Source of the DNA: Salminus brasiliensis
Taxonomy: Eukaryota > Chordata > Actinopteri > Characiformes > Bryconidae
Reading direction: 5' to 3'
Assembly (NCBI RefSeq): GCF_030463535.1
Contig: NC_132896.1
Span: 19,387,709-19,451,708 of the forward strand
Length of the DNA stretch: 64,000 nucleotides
A program made the position numbers and the translations under genes. Of this stretch, positions 1 through 12,387 are shown piece by piece. Numbering within the stretch: the stretch's first letter is position 1; each line of letters begins with the position of its first letter. The notes under the pieces are model-generated. The model did not search any database, was not told the DNA's origin, and saw only the letters and a list, made by a program, of their open reading frames with translations.

Positions 1-832
1 GCTTCTTCCCTTCCTGTTTTCTCTGGCTTGAACAAGAAAGTTTCCCAGAAAGTCCAGCATGACAACGGAGATGAATTCCTTTCTTAGAAAATCTCTAACA
101 AGAAAAACTGTCCAACTACTAGTACTAGAAACCATGACATAACCCTGCTCTGTTTAAGGTGCACTGGAGAACCTGAATAAGAAGTTCAAATAGAGGTGAG
201 GCAGAGAAAGGGAGCCACGGAGAGAGCAAGCGAGAGCACAAGAGCGCACACACACACAAACACACACTTCCTTTGCATCTGGTGATTTCTGATGCTGTAA
301 AACTGTAGGGGATTAAGTGTAGGGTCTGCTGTATGACTGCATAGAATTGTAAATCGGCAATTCAAGGGAAAATGTAGCCAGGACTAGGCTTAATCCTTGT
401 GCTGTAAACCACAGTCACTACATCACAGAAATGTAGCAGGGCAACCCAACTGATTATTTCTAACCTGCTTCTAATCCATTTTTATAACTCTTACCTAAAC
501 AAGGCATTATCAGCATTACCTCTATACAACCAATGGAGGCGCTGTGTTTTCTTTAAACCATCTGTAGATCCAGCTCCAACATGCCTCCCACTTCCTTATT
601 TATTCCCTAGTTCATTATCAGTCATGCTCACACTCTGTTGATGTAGTGTAGGCTCACCTTCACTAATAATTCAAATGAAATAACCAATACATTTGTGTCT
701 AATGTGTTAATAACCTAAACGTTTTTTGATCACACAGGCCCACAAGAAGTTACTGAAGAAGGTTAATCTTCTGGCACTGGTCACTTTAACTGGTTCAGGG
801 TTTTGGTGCATCCCCCAGTTCACAGAAACTAC
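1..832 (-). other. Probable nkap intron 1
   Basis: No exon-like frame matching NKAP is visible on the minus strand. A short (CA)-rich tract lies at 247-268. I see nothing else I can name. Confidence 0.4.
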
Positions 833-1152
833 CTGGCGATAAAGGCGTCTTGTCTTTGTCGTTGGGCATCGTCTCTCTTATCATAGTAGTCCGACCGAGA
901 CCCCCCGTATCCCCTGTCCCAGGACAACTTCTCCCGCTCTCTCGACCTGGATCTGGACCTAGACCTGGACCTGCTGCGGGAGTTTCCCGTCCTGAAGCGA
1001 TTCCTGCTCCTCTCTTTGCCCTCTGTCCACCTCGCTGCCCGCTCCTCAGGGCCGTCGTGTCTGGAGCTCTTAGCTGCTGGACTCGCGTCGCTGGCTGGAC
1101 TGCTGGAGCGACTGCGCCGCCGCCTTTTGGGGCTGACTTCGAGCTCCGGCAT
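833..1152 (-). CDS. nkap: NKAP-like protein, first coding exon (partial gene)
   Basis: The exon encodes 106 residues plus two bases. It begins MPELEVSPKRRRRSRSSS, carries an uninterrupted Arg-Ser dipeptide tract at about residues 57-71, and ends DAQRQRQDAFIAR. It closes on a consensus donor (CAG|GTAGTT on the minus strand), so the stop three bases later is intronic. The RS-rich start followed by a basic, glutamine-rich stretch fits NKAP, a nuclear RS-domain protein of transcriptional repression and splicing, in which the next conserved block is an RLxERERIGELGAPEVWG-like segment. That block is not in this window; bases 1-832 look like intron 1. NKAP lies near ZBTB33 on human Xq24, which supports the call. 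Another RS-domain protein cannot be excluded. The start is the only ATG giving this frame and lies in a GC-rich, CpG-bearing stretch. Confidence 0.62.
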
Positions 1153-1261
1153 CTTTCGAGATTTAATGTTGCTTATGGCTGTGATTCTTCCGAGCTTTAG
1201 GCCAACTGGCTAAAGTCAGCGAGTTCAATAAACACTACCTGTTTACATTCCGACACAACAC

Positions 1262-1263
1262 CA

Positions 1264-1311
<48 letters not shown>
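1262..1311. repeat. Compound (CTA)n(CTG)n trinucleotide repeat
   Basis: A run of CTA triplets passes into about ten CTG/GCT triplets. On the nkap sense strand this is a CAG/AGC tract about 110-160 bases upstream of the start codon, so it probably lies in the 5' UTR or proximal promoter. Confidence 0.85.
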
Positions 1312-1313
<2 letters not shown>

Positions 1314-2039
1314 CTAGCTGTCGACTTTTAGCCAAACAGCGAACGAAACAGACGGTTAAAGATTTAGCTAACTAGTTCAGCTCCTGACTTCCTTAACGCA
1401 CTCCAACGCAGAACTAAAAGTCACTTAATATCATTCGCTTTACTGCAATAAAGATTGTCGTCCATTAAAAAAAGAAGTGTTGGCTATAGCCCTCGCTTAC
1501 GACGCATTAAGGCCTGGCGTAGTCCTTCAGTGGCAGTTCAGGCTGGACGTCTGTCTCGTAGTCTCGCCCCCTACAGGCCCGGAGCCGGCTCACTGAACCA
1601 GCGTGCACTCAAAACCATACACAATCCTAAAGTTCTGTAAGGTCTGAAGATTTGGGAACAGTTTAAAATGAAGTCAGATGCCGGATTTAAAGCATCACTG
1701 CTGTAAATGTAAACTGCGGATCTGATTATTCTGTATTTCTGACTTGTGTATGACTTGTGTATGACGTATTCATGTGCGTGCGCGCGCGCGCGTGCCAGCT
1801 GTTCTAGGTCATTTCTCTCACACCTGGATGGTGTGGGAATACAGGTCATGGACACGGTCTTAGACATGCAACACCGTTCAAGACAAATATAAATGATCAC
1901 CTTTATAACTTCTTACTGTAGCGCTGTGGTTATAATGGCCCCGTTATTTCCAGTGTGCATTAAGGAGAAATTTGGGAAACATATATTTTTTTAAATAATT
2001 AAAGATAATTCAAACGATGCAGCATGATTTGCAAATAAG

Positions 2040-2236
2040 TATTCTTTTATTCTCTGACATTGGTCTTTATTATTCCTTCCACGCAGGCGGATGTTTTGCG
2101 ACTCCTGTTGGTTAGACAGCAAGTCGCAGCCTTGCTCCAGCTCACAGAAGGCTCTTTTTTGTTGTCTACCGCCACAAAACCATTATTTAGTTTCCTCTGA
2201 AAACCGAAGACTGGACTCAAAAACGTCGCACTGCAG
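2040..2236 (+). other. zbtb33: Candidate non-coding first exon of zbtb33
   Basis: The zbtb33 start codon lies only two bases after a splice acceptor, so a 5' UTR exon must exist upstream. A candidate ends at a good donor, CTGCAG|GTATGC, with GT at 2237-2238. The transcription start is not defined by the sequence; the left edge given here is a guess. The nkap and zbtb33 starts are divergent and about 2.1 kb apart. Confidence 0.35.
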
Positions 2237-3239
2237 GTATGCTATCATATAGTGCCCACGAGTAGATCCGAAAGCGTTTAGGAATAAGACGCACATTTCC
2301 TCGCTTTAAAAAACGTGTTACTCCGGGTAGCAGCAAGTTCACACACAGCCAGCTGCAGGCCAGGCCTCAACCTGCCGCCGAAGCAGGAAGGATGAAGTGG
2401 TCACACGTTAGCCAGCTAGCCAGTCGTTTGTTTTTGTTTTCATTCTTTCCCCTGACTCCAGAGTTATGTGGAGCAGATCTGAGATAAACCGGCAAGAGAA
2501 AGCCCGACTTGTCTGTTTGCCGCTTTCTGATTACACATTAGCTTCTGGTCTTGATGCGGAAAGCACTCCGTTATTTAGCTTTACCGCTTTTGTTGCTTTC
2601 TCTCCAGATGAGCTAACCAAGCTCGTTAGCAGCCAGCTAGCTAGCTACATGCTTCTGCGCATAAACAGTCCATAAGTGCCCTCAAACTCAAACGCAGTCC
2701 GAGAACTGATACTCGTCAATGCATACCCAAGCTTTCAAGCTGACGCTTTATCTTGCTTTCCTATTCTATTCTTTGTTTACTGATGCTTTAACGCTGTGGC
2801 TAGCTAGTTAGCATATTTGTGATGAATAGCCCATAAGGCGGATCACAGGTTTATTAGGACGCAGCCGTAGCGTAACAGCTCACTGAATCTCCCAGGAATT
2901 CAGCTAGCTGTCAGATACAGACCATCAGTGACCCTTCAGATTAAATAACAGGGTCAGTCGGCTGAGCCATGACAGCTAAACCTAGTCAATAAAGTTTTAT
3001 TCGTCTTGTATTTCACATGTATCTAATATGAGCTTTGTCCATTACAGTGAAGTGCTGCTGCATGCTAGTGCATAATAGTGCTTAATGGGTTGTTTTTGAC
3101 TTTCTACTTTAACTGTGTAGTTTTGTGCTTTCTAACTAACTATTACTAGCTATAAGAATGGTCATCTTTAATAAATATATAAAAACGTTGAATGACTTTG
3201 CTGTATTCATTAAAGCATCTGACCGCTCTCTTCACAGGG

Positions 3240-5159
3240 ATGTCGAAATTAAAGCTAATATCTGTTACTGACACCCAGTTTCCCATGTCCTTGCTGGAGT
3301 CCGTCAGTGAGCAGCGAAACAACGGGCTATTCTGTGATGTGACCATCATTGTTCAGGACCGCAAGTTTAAGGCACACAAGACAATGTTATCCGCGTCCAG
3401 CACTTACTTTCGTCAACTTTTTTCCGTTGCGGGACAAGTAATCGAGCTGAATTTCATCAAGGCAGACATATTTGAAATAATCCTAAATTACATATACAGC
3501 TCGAAACTCCACCGAATTCGATCGGACAAGCTGGAAGATCTGATCAACGCTGGCCAGATCTTAGGTGTCAAGTTCATTGCCAATCTCGCTGCACCACTTT
3601 CGCAGGTCAAGGGTTTACCCGGCTTGTCAAAAGAAGGCGAGAACAGCAATGTTAGCCCCACGGAGAAAAATGAGTCAGTGAACATGCCCATCATCACCGA
3701 ATCGTTCTCATTGTCTGCCGAGGAGTTCAGGATGACTGGCAGCGGCGCTGAAAAGGATGACTCGGACAGCGACGATGTCCTTTTTGTCTCACAGGTGGAA
3801 GCCCCTAAAGCTCAGAAGACTAAGCCGCCTCACAGTACGGATGCTGAAGAAGGACCTGAGGCGAAAAAACTAAAAGTGGCCAGCGAGGAAGAGGTGAACA
3901 CCACTGACCAAGCTGAGAAATGCAAGCACCCTTCTCAGAGTGTAGCAGAAGGTAAAATTCAAAACACCCCTCCACCCCAGCGAGACGCGACACCTCTTGC
4001 CAGCCCCAAGATGTCTCCAGAACCCAGCAGCAGTGTTCCTGCTTCTCCTGCGAGGTCCTCATCACACAGTGCACCCACCACCCCCGCACATGTCAACAGT
4101 TTCACCCCTGAGTCCCACAAGGCCTCTCTTCCTCTGGAAGCGAATGAAATTCTCGGCGTGCAGAAGAAGAAGGTATTGCTGGAGCACTCGTCAGACCAGC
4201 CTGGCAAAATCAAGCTCTCAGACGTGAGGCCGTCCTTTAGCACTAATAACGGGCCTGGAATAGACGCCGCTCCAAAAGTGTGTGCCAAAAAAACGATAAC
4301 ATTAGACAAAGCCTCGGAAATCGATTCGCTTTCACCAGGATGTAAGGTTTATGCTAACATAGGTGAGAACACCTATGACATTGTCCCTGTCAAAGAGGAC
4401 GCAGGAGAAGGAGACTCGAGAGCAGGCCCTGGGCGAAAACCCCAGACGTCTCCAAACAGTACGAGCAGCGTGTCCCCCAGTACGCCCAGAGGCAAAAAGA
4501 AAGGCAAAGTGGAGCAGGAGGATCATTATGAGCTAATTATGGATGGCAAGACTTTTTACGTGTGCATTGTGTGCAAGCGTCCCTACGTGTGCCTGACGAG
4601 TCTCAGGCGTCATTTCAACACGCACTCCTGGGAGAGGAAGTACCCGTGCCGTTACTGCGACAAGGTCTTCGCCCTGGCGGAGTACAGAACCAAACATGAG
4701 ATCACACACACGGGCGAGAGGAGGTATCAGTGCTTGCTGTGTAACGAGATGTTCCTCAACTACCAGCTGTTGTCTTCTCACTGTAAACAAGCTCACAACC
4801 AGGATCCCTCAGGCAGGAAGGAGAAGGACGACACTGACAACAACCTGTACCGCCTCCTTCCCTGTAAAACTCTGCAGTTCAAACCGTACTCCTTCGTCTC
4901 GGAGGAAACGGGGGGCATTCCGGTCATCAACGAGGACGGAATTGTCCAGCACATTAACCCCGGCAAATCCCACTTTACAAACCAGGCTGCCCCCCCTGGC
5001 CAAGGCAAAATGTTGAACTGGGATGACATCTTTGTCGAGCCGGACGCGCACAATCGCCCAGGCGCTCACGCTCGCCCAGGGCCGCCGCCTCGGCCAGGTA
5101 ACCAAATGAATACGGAGAACACGACAGAATTTGAATTTGTCATACCAGAGACGTACTGA
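3240..5159 (+). CDS. zbtb33: Transcriptional regulator Kaiso (ZBTB33), complete coding exon
   Basis: Kaiso is a nuclear BTB/POZ zinc-finger protein that binds methylated CpG pairs and the sequence-specific Kaiso site, recruits corepressors, and partners with p120-catenin. The 639-residue protein lies in one exon. The BTB/POZ domain spans about residues 10-120 (GLFCDVTIIVQDRKFKAHK, then SASSTYFRQLFSVAGQV). A long acidic, Ser/Pro-rich linker follows. Three C2H2 fingers lie at about 440-462, 468-490 and 496-519, with the Kaiso-type C-terminal arm continuing through RLLPCKTLQFKPYSF. I chose the MSKLK start because the ORF's upstream in-frame ATG (3192) lies before the acceptor TTCACAG (AG at 3236-3237) and is intronic. 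The start MSKLKLISVTDTQ aligns with the known Kaiso start. The sequence is intact. Confidence 0.96.
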   Translation: MSKLKLISVTDTQFPMSLLESVSEQRNNGLFCDVTIIVQDRKFKAHKTMLSASSTYFRQLFSVAGQVIELNFIKADIFEIILNYIYSSKLHRIRSDKLEDLINAGQILGVKFIANLAAPLSQVKGLPGLSKEGENSNVSPTEKNESVNMPIITESFSLSAEEFRMTGSGAEKDDSDSDDVLFVSQVEAPKAQKTKPPHSTDAEEGPEAKKLKVASEEEVNTTDQAEKCKHPSQSVAEGKIQNTPPPQRDATPLASPKMSPEPSSSVPASPARSSSHSAPTTPAHVNSFTPESHKASLPLEANEILGVQKKKVLLEHSSDQPGKIKLSDVRPSFSTNNGPGIDAAPKVCAKKTITLDKASEIDSLSPGCKVYANIGENTYDIVPVKEDAGEGDSRAGPGRKPQTSPNSTSSVSPSTPRGKKKGKVEQEDHYELIMDGKTFYVCIVCKRPYVCLTSLRRHFNTHSWERKYPCRYCDKVFALAEYRTKHEITHTGERRYQCLLCNEMFLNYQLLSSHCKQAHNQDPSGRKEKDDTDNNLYRLLPCKTLQFKPYSFVSEETGGIPVINEDGIVQHINPGKSHFTNQAAPPGQGKMLNWDDIFVEPDAHNRPGAHARPGPPPRPGNQMNTENTTEFEFVIPETY

Positions 5160-6840
5160 GCAGACATGTTTGCAGTGCAGAAGATTGGTGCCTTTTAATG
5201 TTCGGGTCTCAATGAATTCTGTTCTTGAATTTATTTGGCCGAAAAAGCCCAGAAGGTCATAAAAGGAAGCCCGAGCAGAGGAAAAAATATGGGTGGAAAT
5301 CTAAGGTGCTTTTTTTTTTATTTTATTTTATTTTTTTGGTGGGGTGGGGTGGGTGTGGATTTGCCAGAATTGTGTATTTTTTTTTGGATGGTTCGTAGTG
5401 ATGTCAGTAATGCTTTGTAAGCGTACAAAAAGAAACACCTTTAAAACCTTTTGCTACTCGTTAAAGGTGCAATAAGTAGATTTCCTTTCAAATATAATAA
5501 ATGTTAACCAAAATGAACATTACCTAACTAGTAATTACTGCATCTTACATACATAGTGGCATGTTGTGAAGGACCTGGGCAGTTTGTGAACAGCACTGCC
5601 TTCGTTTCCTTTCATAAGCAATGGTTGTTACAAACCATCTGCAGCATGTCAGTAAAAGGTAACCTAAAGTAAACTGGTCTGTAGGAAAGTCCTACATATT
5701 GTACCTTTATGACTGATTTTTGGATAGAACTGTTGAGGACGGAAGGACGAGTAAGATCAACATAACGAGTTGGGGAACACCTGCAGACCTGTACTCCAGT
5801 CTTCTTTGAATCATGCTATAGTTTGATACATGACTTTACATTTTGTTAGGAACATTAATCATGATGACTGTCAGTGTGTTCATTCACATGTAAGGCTAGT
5901 GTGTAGATTGGGCGGTTTACTTATGAGAAGGCTGATGATGGACAATGATGGATGTAAAGGATAGAAATGTCATTGTGTAATGACGACATGACAAACACGG
6001 ATGAAGATAAGTGTTCAACACATTTATTTACAGACTTCAGGGGATGACAATGCCGTAGACTACATGTTTCAAGTGTTTTAGGTAATATTACATTATCATC
6101 TTATGACCAAAAAAAAAAAAAAAAACACCCCATAAAGTATACTGTACTGTGCAACTTTGCCATCATCATGAACCTCGACTTCAGTATGATTCCCATGGCT
6201 TGAACAGGGATTAAACATGAAGATGTTATCTCCAATATTTCTTAATTGTAATTTAATTAATTGTATTTCTTTTTCTGGCACATTAGAGATGGATCCGTTT
6301 TCACCACAGGTAGGGGACTTGAGGCATAAAGAGGCTTATTATTTATGTTGTTTTTTTGTGCGAGGAAAGGTCGAATCTGTGAATGTATTTTGGTAATATG
6401 TCCATGATTTCGGAGGTTGTTGAAATTGTAAAATTGTACAACTTAATTTATATGCTGGCCATATATCCTGCGGTCATTTTCATCAGAAGCACAATTGTGA
6501 GTTGTTGAAGCAACATGGCATGCCTCTGCTGAACAGTAAAGTATCCAAGCCATGTGCATTGTAAGAGTAACGTAAAGGATTTTGGGTTCTCATTTACATG
6601 TTGTGTTTTTGTACCTTTCTTTTCATACATGTATATTCCATTGTAGTGTTTGTCAGTAGATGAGCTGTTTTGGACAGTAGGACGTGACTCGCCTCAGTGA
6701 GAAAGTGAGTGCTCTAACAGTTGTTAATCATGGATATCTATTTTTTTTGTACTACTAAAGACCTTCATTTTAACAGTCTCTCTCTCTATATTTATTAGGT
6801 CTTAGTGCTGTACAAAGTGAATAAAAACTCCATAGAGTTC
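5160..6840 (+). other. zbtb33: zbtb33 3' UTR
   Basis: This A/T-rich stretch follows the zbtb33 stop and has no coding frame. The best poly(A) signal, AATAAA, is at 6820-6825. It contains a MITE at 5461-5709. The exact cleavage site is not visible. Confidence 0.5.
5461..5709. mobile_element. Short MITE with terminal inverted repeats
   Basis: The left end TTAAAGGTGCAATAAGTAGA is matched by the right end, whose reverse complement reads TAAAGGTACAATATGTAGGA. The roughly 250-bp interior has no coding capacity. This is the structure of a non-autonomous DNA transposon, and it sits in the presumed zbtb33 3' UTR. Confidence 0.7.
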
Positions 6841-7734
6841 CTACTTACTCCCTTTATTTCCAAAGCTTGGTGAAGTCGAACAACAGTCAACAGTTTCTTT
6901 CCTCCAGTGTCCTTTTTCCATGGTGGTGTCTAGCATTGAATTCCATATTGTTCACAGTATGGCTTTGAGTGGTGTAAATCTAACAGTAAGGCAAGTCTGA
7001 TTGGACAAGGGAAGAAAAACATGTACATAAAGTAAAGGCCTCAGCTGTTTTATAGCATAAGTCACCACACCCGGCCATGTAGTGCGAAAGTAAGACTGGT
7101 ATCATAGCATTTTTACACCTAAAGTATATTTGGAACAGACACACCAGACTATTTGTAATCCTTGCTCAGTTTTTTCTGTTCTGACAGTTACAGATGTACG
7201 TTTTGCTTTAAATAAAGCACATAAACTCAACCTATAGACTCATCACTAATCACAATGACTACAGAACTGCAATTTAGTCATAAGACTTGTGTAAATGTGT
7301 GATTAAAAGAAGGCAGCATGTCGCTATAGTTCCGACGTGTAATACTAGATCACAGAGACGGTTTATGTGAAACATGTACAGATGGACAGAGTAAAACTTG
7401 AATATACTATTCTATCGTTCTGCAGTTACAATAAAGAGGCTATATAAAACTGTCAGTTGGTCAAATAACCTCCTGCTCCACCCTGGTTCTCTTACCATCA
7501 ATAAGCAGGATGTTACGATGTTATGTTTTTTTAGGAGACAAAGGGGGGCGGGAGCCTTGGGCTCCAATTTTGTCTTTTCATCCACTCTAAAGCATTGCTG
7601 TGATCAACTAGCACCAATTTTCAGACATGTTTAAAAGATTCATTGGAACTTTTCTCTATTATTACAGGCATCAAATCCTCAACCATCATCCTAGCCGCCC
7701 CCCCAAAAAAAAAAAAAAAAACATTATTACAGGT

Positions 7735-8440
7735 TTCCCTGTCCTCTTGTCAGGATCTGTAAATGCTTGGTAAAAGCCCACCTAAAAGCTTTTACAGTCC
7801 CACTGGAGTTTGTGTACAGAGCAATTAGATATGTCAGTGGTGCAGTAAATGTGGCACTGCACTTTACTGTACAGCATCTCCACGTTCCAGGGATGTGTGC
7901 CAGAGTTCTGTTTATGGACTTCAGCTCAGCTTTTAACACCAGTGTGCCAGAGATCCTGCAGGTCAAGTTGTCAGAGCTGTCCTATCTGCTGGTGGATCAT
8001 GGAGTTCCTAAACCAACAAAACAATGCGGCAGTGTGCAGTCATCCATGCTCAACTGCAAATCCCCTCAACATATAATCCATGGTTCTGTGGGGTTTTTCC
8101 CCCACCGTGGAGTCACTCCGGTTCCTGGGTACTACCATATTCAAAGACCTTGAGTAGCAGGGGAACACTGTTTCCATAGCCAAACAGCACAGCAGTGGAT
8201 GGTCTTCCTGGGGTGGCGAAAGGAATTCAACCCACACTGATGACCTGCCCAGTTCTACACAGCAATCATCGAGTTCATCTTCACGTCATCCATAATCATG
8301 TGGTTTGAATCGTCCAACTCAAAAGCACAAGCCAAACTCCACTGCATAGTCAGGACAGCAGAAAGGATATCTGGACATCACCTCTTCTAACCATTCCCAG
8401 AGCTGTGACACTTAACGACCCCTTAAATAAAACTTTACAC
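7735..8440 (+). mobile_element. Broken non-LTR retrotransposon (CR1/L2/Rex1-type) reverse-transcriptase fragment
   Basis: One frame (7767-8153) reads through the RT palm with ARVLFMDFSSAFNT at about 7897-7941, the A-motif signature of CR1/L2/Rex1 LINEs, preceded by EFVYRAIRYVSGAVNVALH. Downstream, in other frames, come pieces like FLGTTIFKDL and the block before the RT thumb, ending in a stretch like LHCIVRTAERI. Stop codons, frame changes and a missing middle show it is dead. An AT-rich stretch to about 8700 may be its 3' UTR. Confidence 0.75.
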
Positions 8441-9014
8441 ACCCTGTGGCCCAGAACTCCACTCTATGCCATAAATGCATGTTTGCACAAAATATAAAAT
8501 TATCATCATATCAATGTAATAAATGGTAATAGTACAGATCCCACAGACCCTGCACATATTCTATTTTACCTCATAATTCATAGTATTTATTACATTTCCA
8601 GATTTTTCTTATCTTCTTAGTTAATATATATTTTTAATATGGATTTTTAAATACTTCAACAGCCTATGTACTTGTCTAGTGTGTTTATCATTACAAAGCC
8701 AAACTTCTTCTATGTGTAACACGCTTAGATAGTGATTCTGATGCTTCAGATTCTGATGATCTCCCAAAAGCTGTGCATATTTATTTTAAAAAAAATCATT
8801 TGAAAGACTTGTACTTCACTTGCATATGACCAATATACTTTCCATGTTTCTAAATCTGAAGAAAGATACATGTGTATAAGTATTTCCTAAAAAGAAGGGG
8901 TTCTCAATTCCGAGGACCCCACACTAAGCACTTTGTTGGGCTTTCCCTCATTCAGCACACGCAGTTGACTCTTTGACTAATTATCAAACTACTTAAGCAT
9001 TCGGTCAGTTTGTT

Positions 9015-9903
9015 AGGCTTTGTTCACACCGCAGGTGTAGGTCAGATTTTTTTTAACTGTGTTGAGATTTATTTCATATCACAAGTGATCAAATCCGTAT
9101 CCATATAATCAGACTAAGGTGGCACTTGTACGCATGTCGATATTGTTTGCCATATTAACGACATACACTGTGTGAATACACTGACTAGTCGGGGCAGGCA
9201 AAACAACATTTATTAGATCGGATCAGAGATGTTAGATGTCCAATACAGATATCAATGCCAATACTCAATACTCAGCCTTGAATATATCCAATCCAGCCAA
9301 TATCCAAGCCAATATCTCTCTGATAGAGCTCCTACATTCAGAATGAGCTGTTTTTGAAGCATTTCCCTCGAGATGACCATCTAAAAGTAGGTTGTCATGC
9401 TCAAACTACTCAAACACTCCACTACCCCACTGGAAGAAATACACAGCTGACAACATTTACGTCACACACTGCCAGTGTGCTATTTCAGGCTAGATTAGAT
9501 TCATTCTTTCCAATACCCGACCCATCATTTTCTACGGATATGAGGCCGATACCAGAAGGTAATTTTATACTTAGATGTTGATGTACATCGCTTCTTCATT
9601 ATTGTAGCTTGATAACAGATATATTTCACAGTAGACATTTTCGTCAACTACTACATGAACAGGACATAAGTCCATAAGGCTGACCTGGTCAGCAGCTAAC
9701 AGCTGACCTGGTTAGTTAGCTAACAGGTTAAAATGCTAATCCAGTAATATCCAGGGGTTAAATCTTTAGAGATTCACTGTAAAACAAGAAAAAGTACTTC
9801 AATTGTAAATCGTGACATCACAGACTTTCCTGTGACAAATTCTGACGTCAAAGGAAATCCGTTATTAGAAGCGGATATGAGCTGCCTAGTCTGAACAAAG
9901 CCT
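9015..9903. mobile_element. DNA transposon relic with 12-bp terminal inverted repeats
   Basis: AGGCTTTGTTCA at 9015-9026 is an exact inverted match to TGAACAAAGCCT at 9892-9903. The interior has no intact transposase. Its middle (about 9190-9580) differs in texture and resembles a second, nested element with repeated 'CCAATA' motifs. Confidence 0.6.
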
Positions 9904-10814
9904 TTGAGCAGGTCAAGCACACAAATGTGCACAGCAAATTTGCAGGTCACCAGAACTGACTTTAGGAAGCACTGATCTAAATGTCATCACAACATTTCTA
10001 ACTATTCAGAACTCTGAAACAGAATATTTACATTGCAGATGATTTCTTCAAACGCAGACTTTTTTTACGTGCACCTTAGGCAGTGTGCTAAATGACCCGA
10101 GCAATATATTACAAGTTGAAGTAACCAATGATTTGAGCTTCATACACATATTTTTAGCTGCCCGAACAATAAAAAGGACTCAAGTAGTTAGTATTCTAGT
10201 ATTCTAGCTTGATGTTATTACATTTATAATCAGACCAGGGACGATAAAGTGCAAATCAATGAGAAGACAAGAAAACAAGATTCCTTTTCAGCAAAGGCAA
10301 GGCAAAAACAACCTGGACACTCTGTGCCCCTTTGGAAGCATTCACATTATCTAGTGAAGCAGATGCAGGGTGGCAGAGTCACTGTGTCCAAAAGCGAAGC
10401 CCACAGAGGCGCTCTACTCGGAGGAGGTCCATAAACAGGAGCAGAGAGCTTACGCTGTTCAGAAGCAGACAGACACTTTTAAGGCATAACTGTGAACAGT
10501 GTTTATGTAAGTTGTAGCACGGAGTAAAGAGGCCACCTTGTATATTGAAGTTACACTGGATAATTGCTCATGTCTCACTGCTTATATCTGCTCCGTAGGG
10601 ATGAATTCCTCTAGCTGCAAGCCATAGCCTGTAGTCGTCTTCCGTTCAGCAGACAACACATTGTAGCGAGACTCTTTGAACAGTGGGCCTCAACAGCAGC
10701 AGTAGGTCATACACTACAATGGTTATTCATGGTGTTACAGTGTTCACAAATGCCCATTCTCCTCTGAACTCTTGGCAATATGGTACGTGTTCCCATGACC
10801 CTTTGTCTGGTCCC

Positions 10815-12327
10815 TTAAGGGCTGTATGGCGGTGGTTTATCATCAGGTGGATAATAAGGCGGGGAGTAGCGTGGAGGGATCATACTTGGCCACATGTGAC
10901 TGGCTCCAGACTGAGAGTCATCAGATAGGCCAGAAGAGTCAGGGAACATGGAGCCCTGCAAAGACATAATGTAGATTTGATGTACTAATACACATAAAAA
11001 CATTTAAGGGCTACGTAGCAGTGTTTTCTTAACCTGTTTCTGGGTACCCACAGCACAACAAAAGCTTCTACTACTCACTCTCTCTCTCTCTCTACATTTC
11101 ATATTATTAAGGGATGCGGGTGTAGGGCAGGGCTGGGCGATATGGTAAAAATATTTAAACAATATTTAAAGACTTTGTTTCGCCATATTTACAAGATATT
11201 TATCATGACACATGAAATCAGACTAAAAAGATCAGTAGCAACAGATTCGTATAAACTACTGTTCAGATCCTCTCCCTTACTGAAGAGTGATTTTTATTCA
11301 ATATCTGCTGCTCTTCATCTTATTAAACCAGTCTAATTACACTGTTTGTAATGAAACCTGCGGCTGATCAGTGTTTACCAAGCACTAACAGTATTCTTAA
11401 TATGCTTAGAAAAGTATATTGTTATCACAATAGCAAAATTTTATCACAATACAATACTGTCATATTGCCCTGCTCTAGTGTAGAGTTAATAGTCTTGCCC
11501 GAAGACTCCATTTGGTCAGATGTCTTAGTGTGCTTATTTTGCCAGTAAATTAAATACCAGTCAGCCCCACGGAGGGCAGCGGTGTTGTCAAGTACACTAC
11601 CAATCATATAGGAATATGCATAAAGGTGTAATGATTTCATCACATATCAAAAATGTAATGTATATATATGTCTCTCTTTTACCATCTAATGTAGCAACTG
11701 CTGGAAATGATTAAAACTAGGCATTTGGAAGCAGCTTTTGGTAACCTTAATTTATATTAACCTAAACAATCTGTGCTATGTACAACAAGTTTTCTGTAAC
11801 TTATTTCCATATATTCGTTCTCCCCCTTTTAATACACAAAATATCCAAAATGAATCAAGTCTGGATCCAGAAGAATATGTGCATCATTACAACATACACG
11901 CATGTACAGTGCCTATAAACAAAACACCCTTTGGATGGTTTTCCCTTTTATTGCCTTTATAAATTGAATCAGGGTCAAGGTATTTTGGCTTTGTTTGACA
12001 AGAATGTACAAAAAATGAATGTCAACGTCAATGTTCTTTGACCAAAATGGAGCTTTTTGGTTCTAAGACTATTGACGGCAGCAGGCCCTGTAAAGTTTGT
12101 AAAGGAAGATAGTAAAGTAAATGCAGCAAAATATAGGGAAATTCTAGAGGACACTCTGGTTCAGTCTGCAAGAGAACTACGACTTGGGAGAAGATATATT
12201 TCCCAGTAAGACAATGACTTAAAATCATACAGCAAAACCTACACAGAAATGGTTTAAAAACAATAAGATGAATGTTCTGGAGTGGCTATATAGTCAAAGC
12301 CCAGACCTAAATCCAATGGAGATTTTT

Positions 12328-12387
<60 letters not shown>

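Larger units (their letters stand above)
6841..10814. other. zbtb33-tmem255a intergenic region and probable tmem255a 3' UTR
   Basis: The two genes converge here. Apart from the LINE and TIR relics listed, I see poly(A)/poly(C) runs (about 7697-7721) and AT-rich unique-looking sequence. The tmem255a 3' UTR must occupy the right-hand part, but I could not fix its poly(A) site. Confidence 0.4.

Noticed and set aside
829-833. Complete 107-residue RS protein on the minus strand
   Set aside because: The stop is directly behind a consensus donor, so the frame is an exon of a longer protein.
3192-3239. Extended zbtb33 start (16 extra residues)
   Set aside because: These codons lie upstream of and across a splice acceptor; MSKLK matches the Kaiso start.
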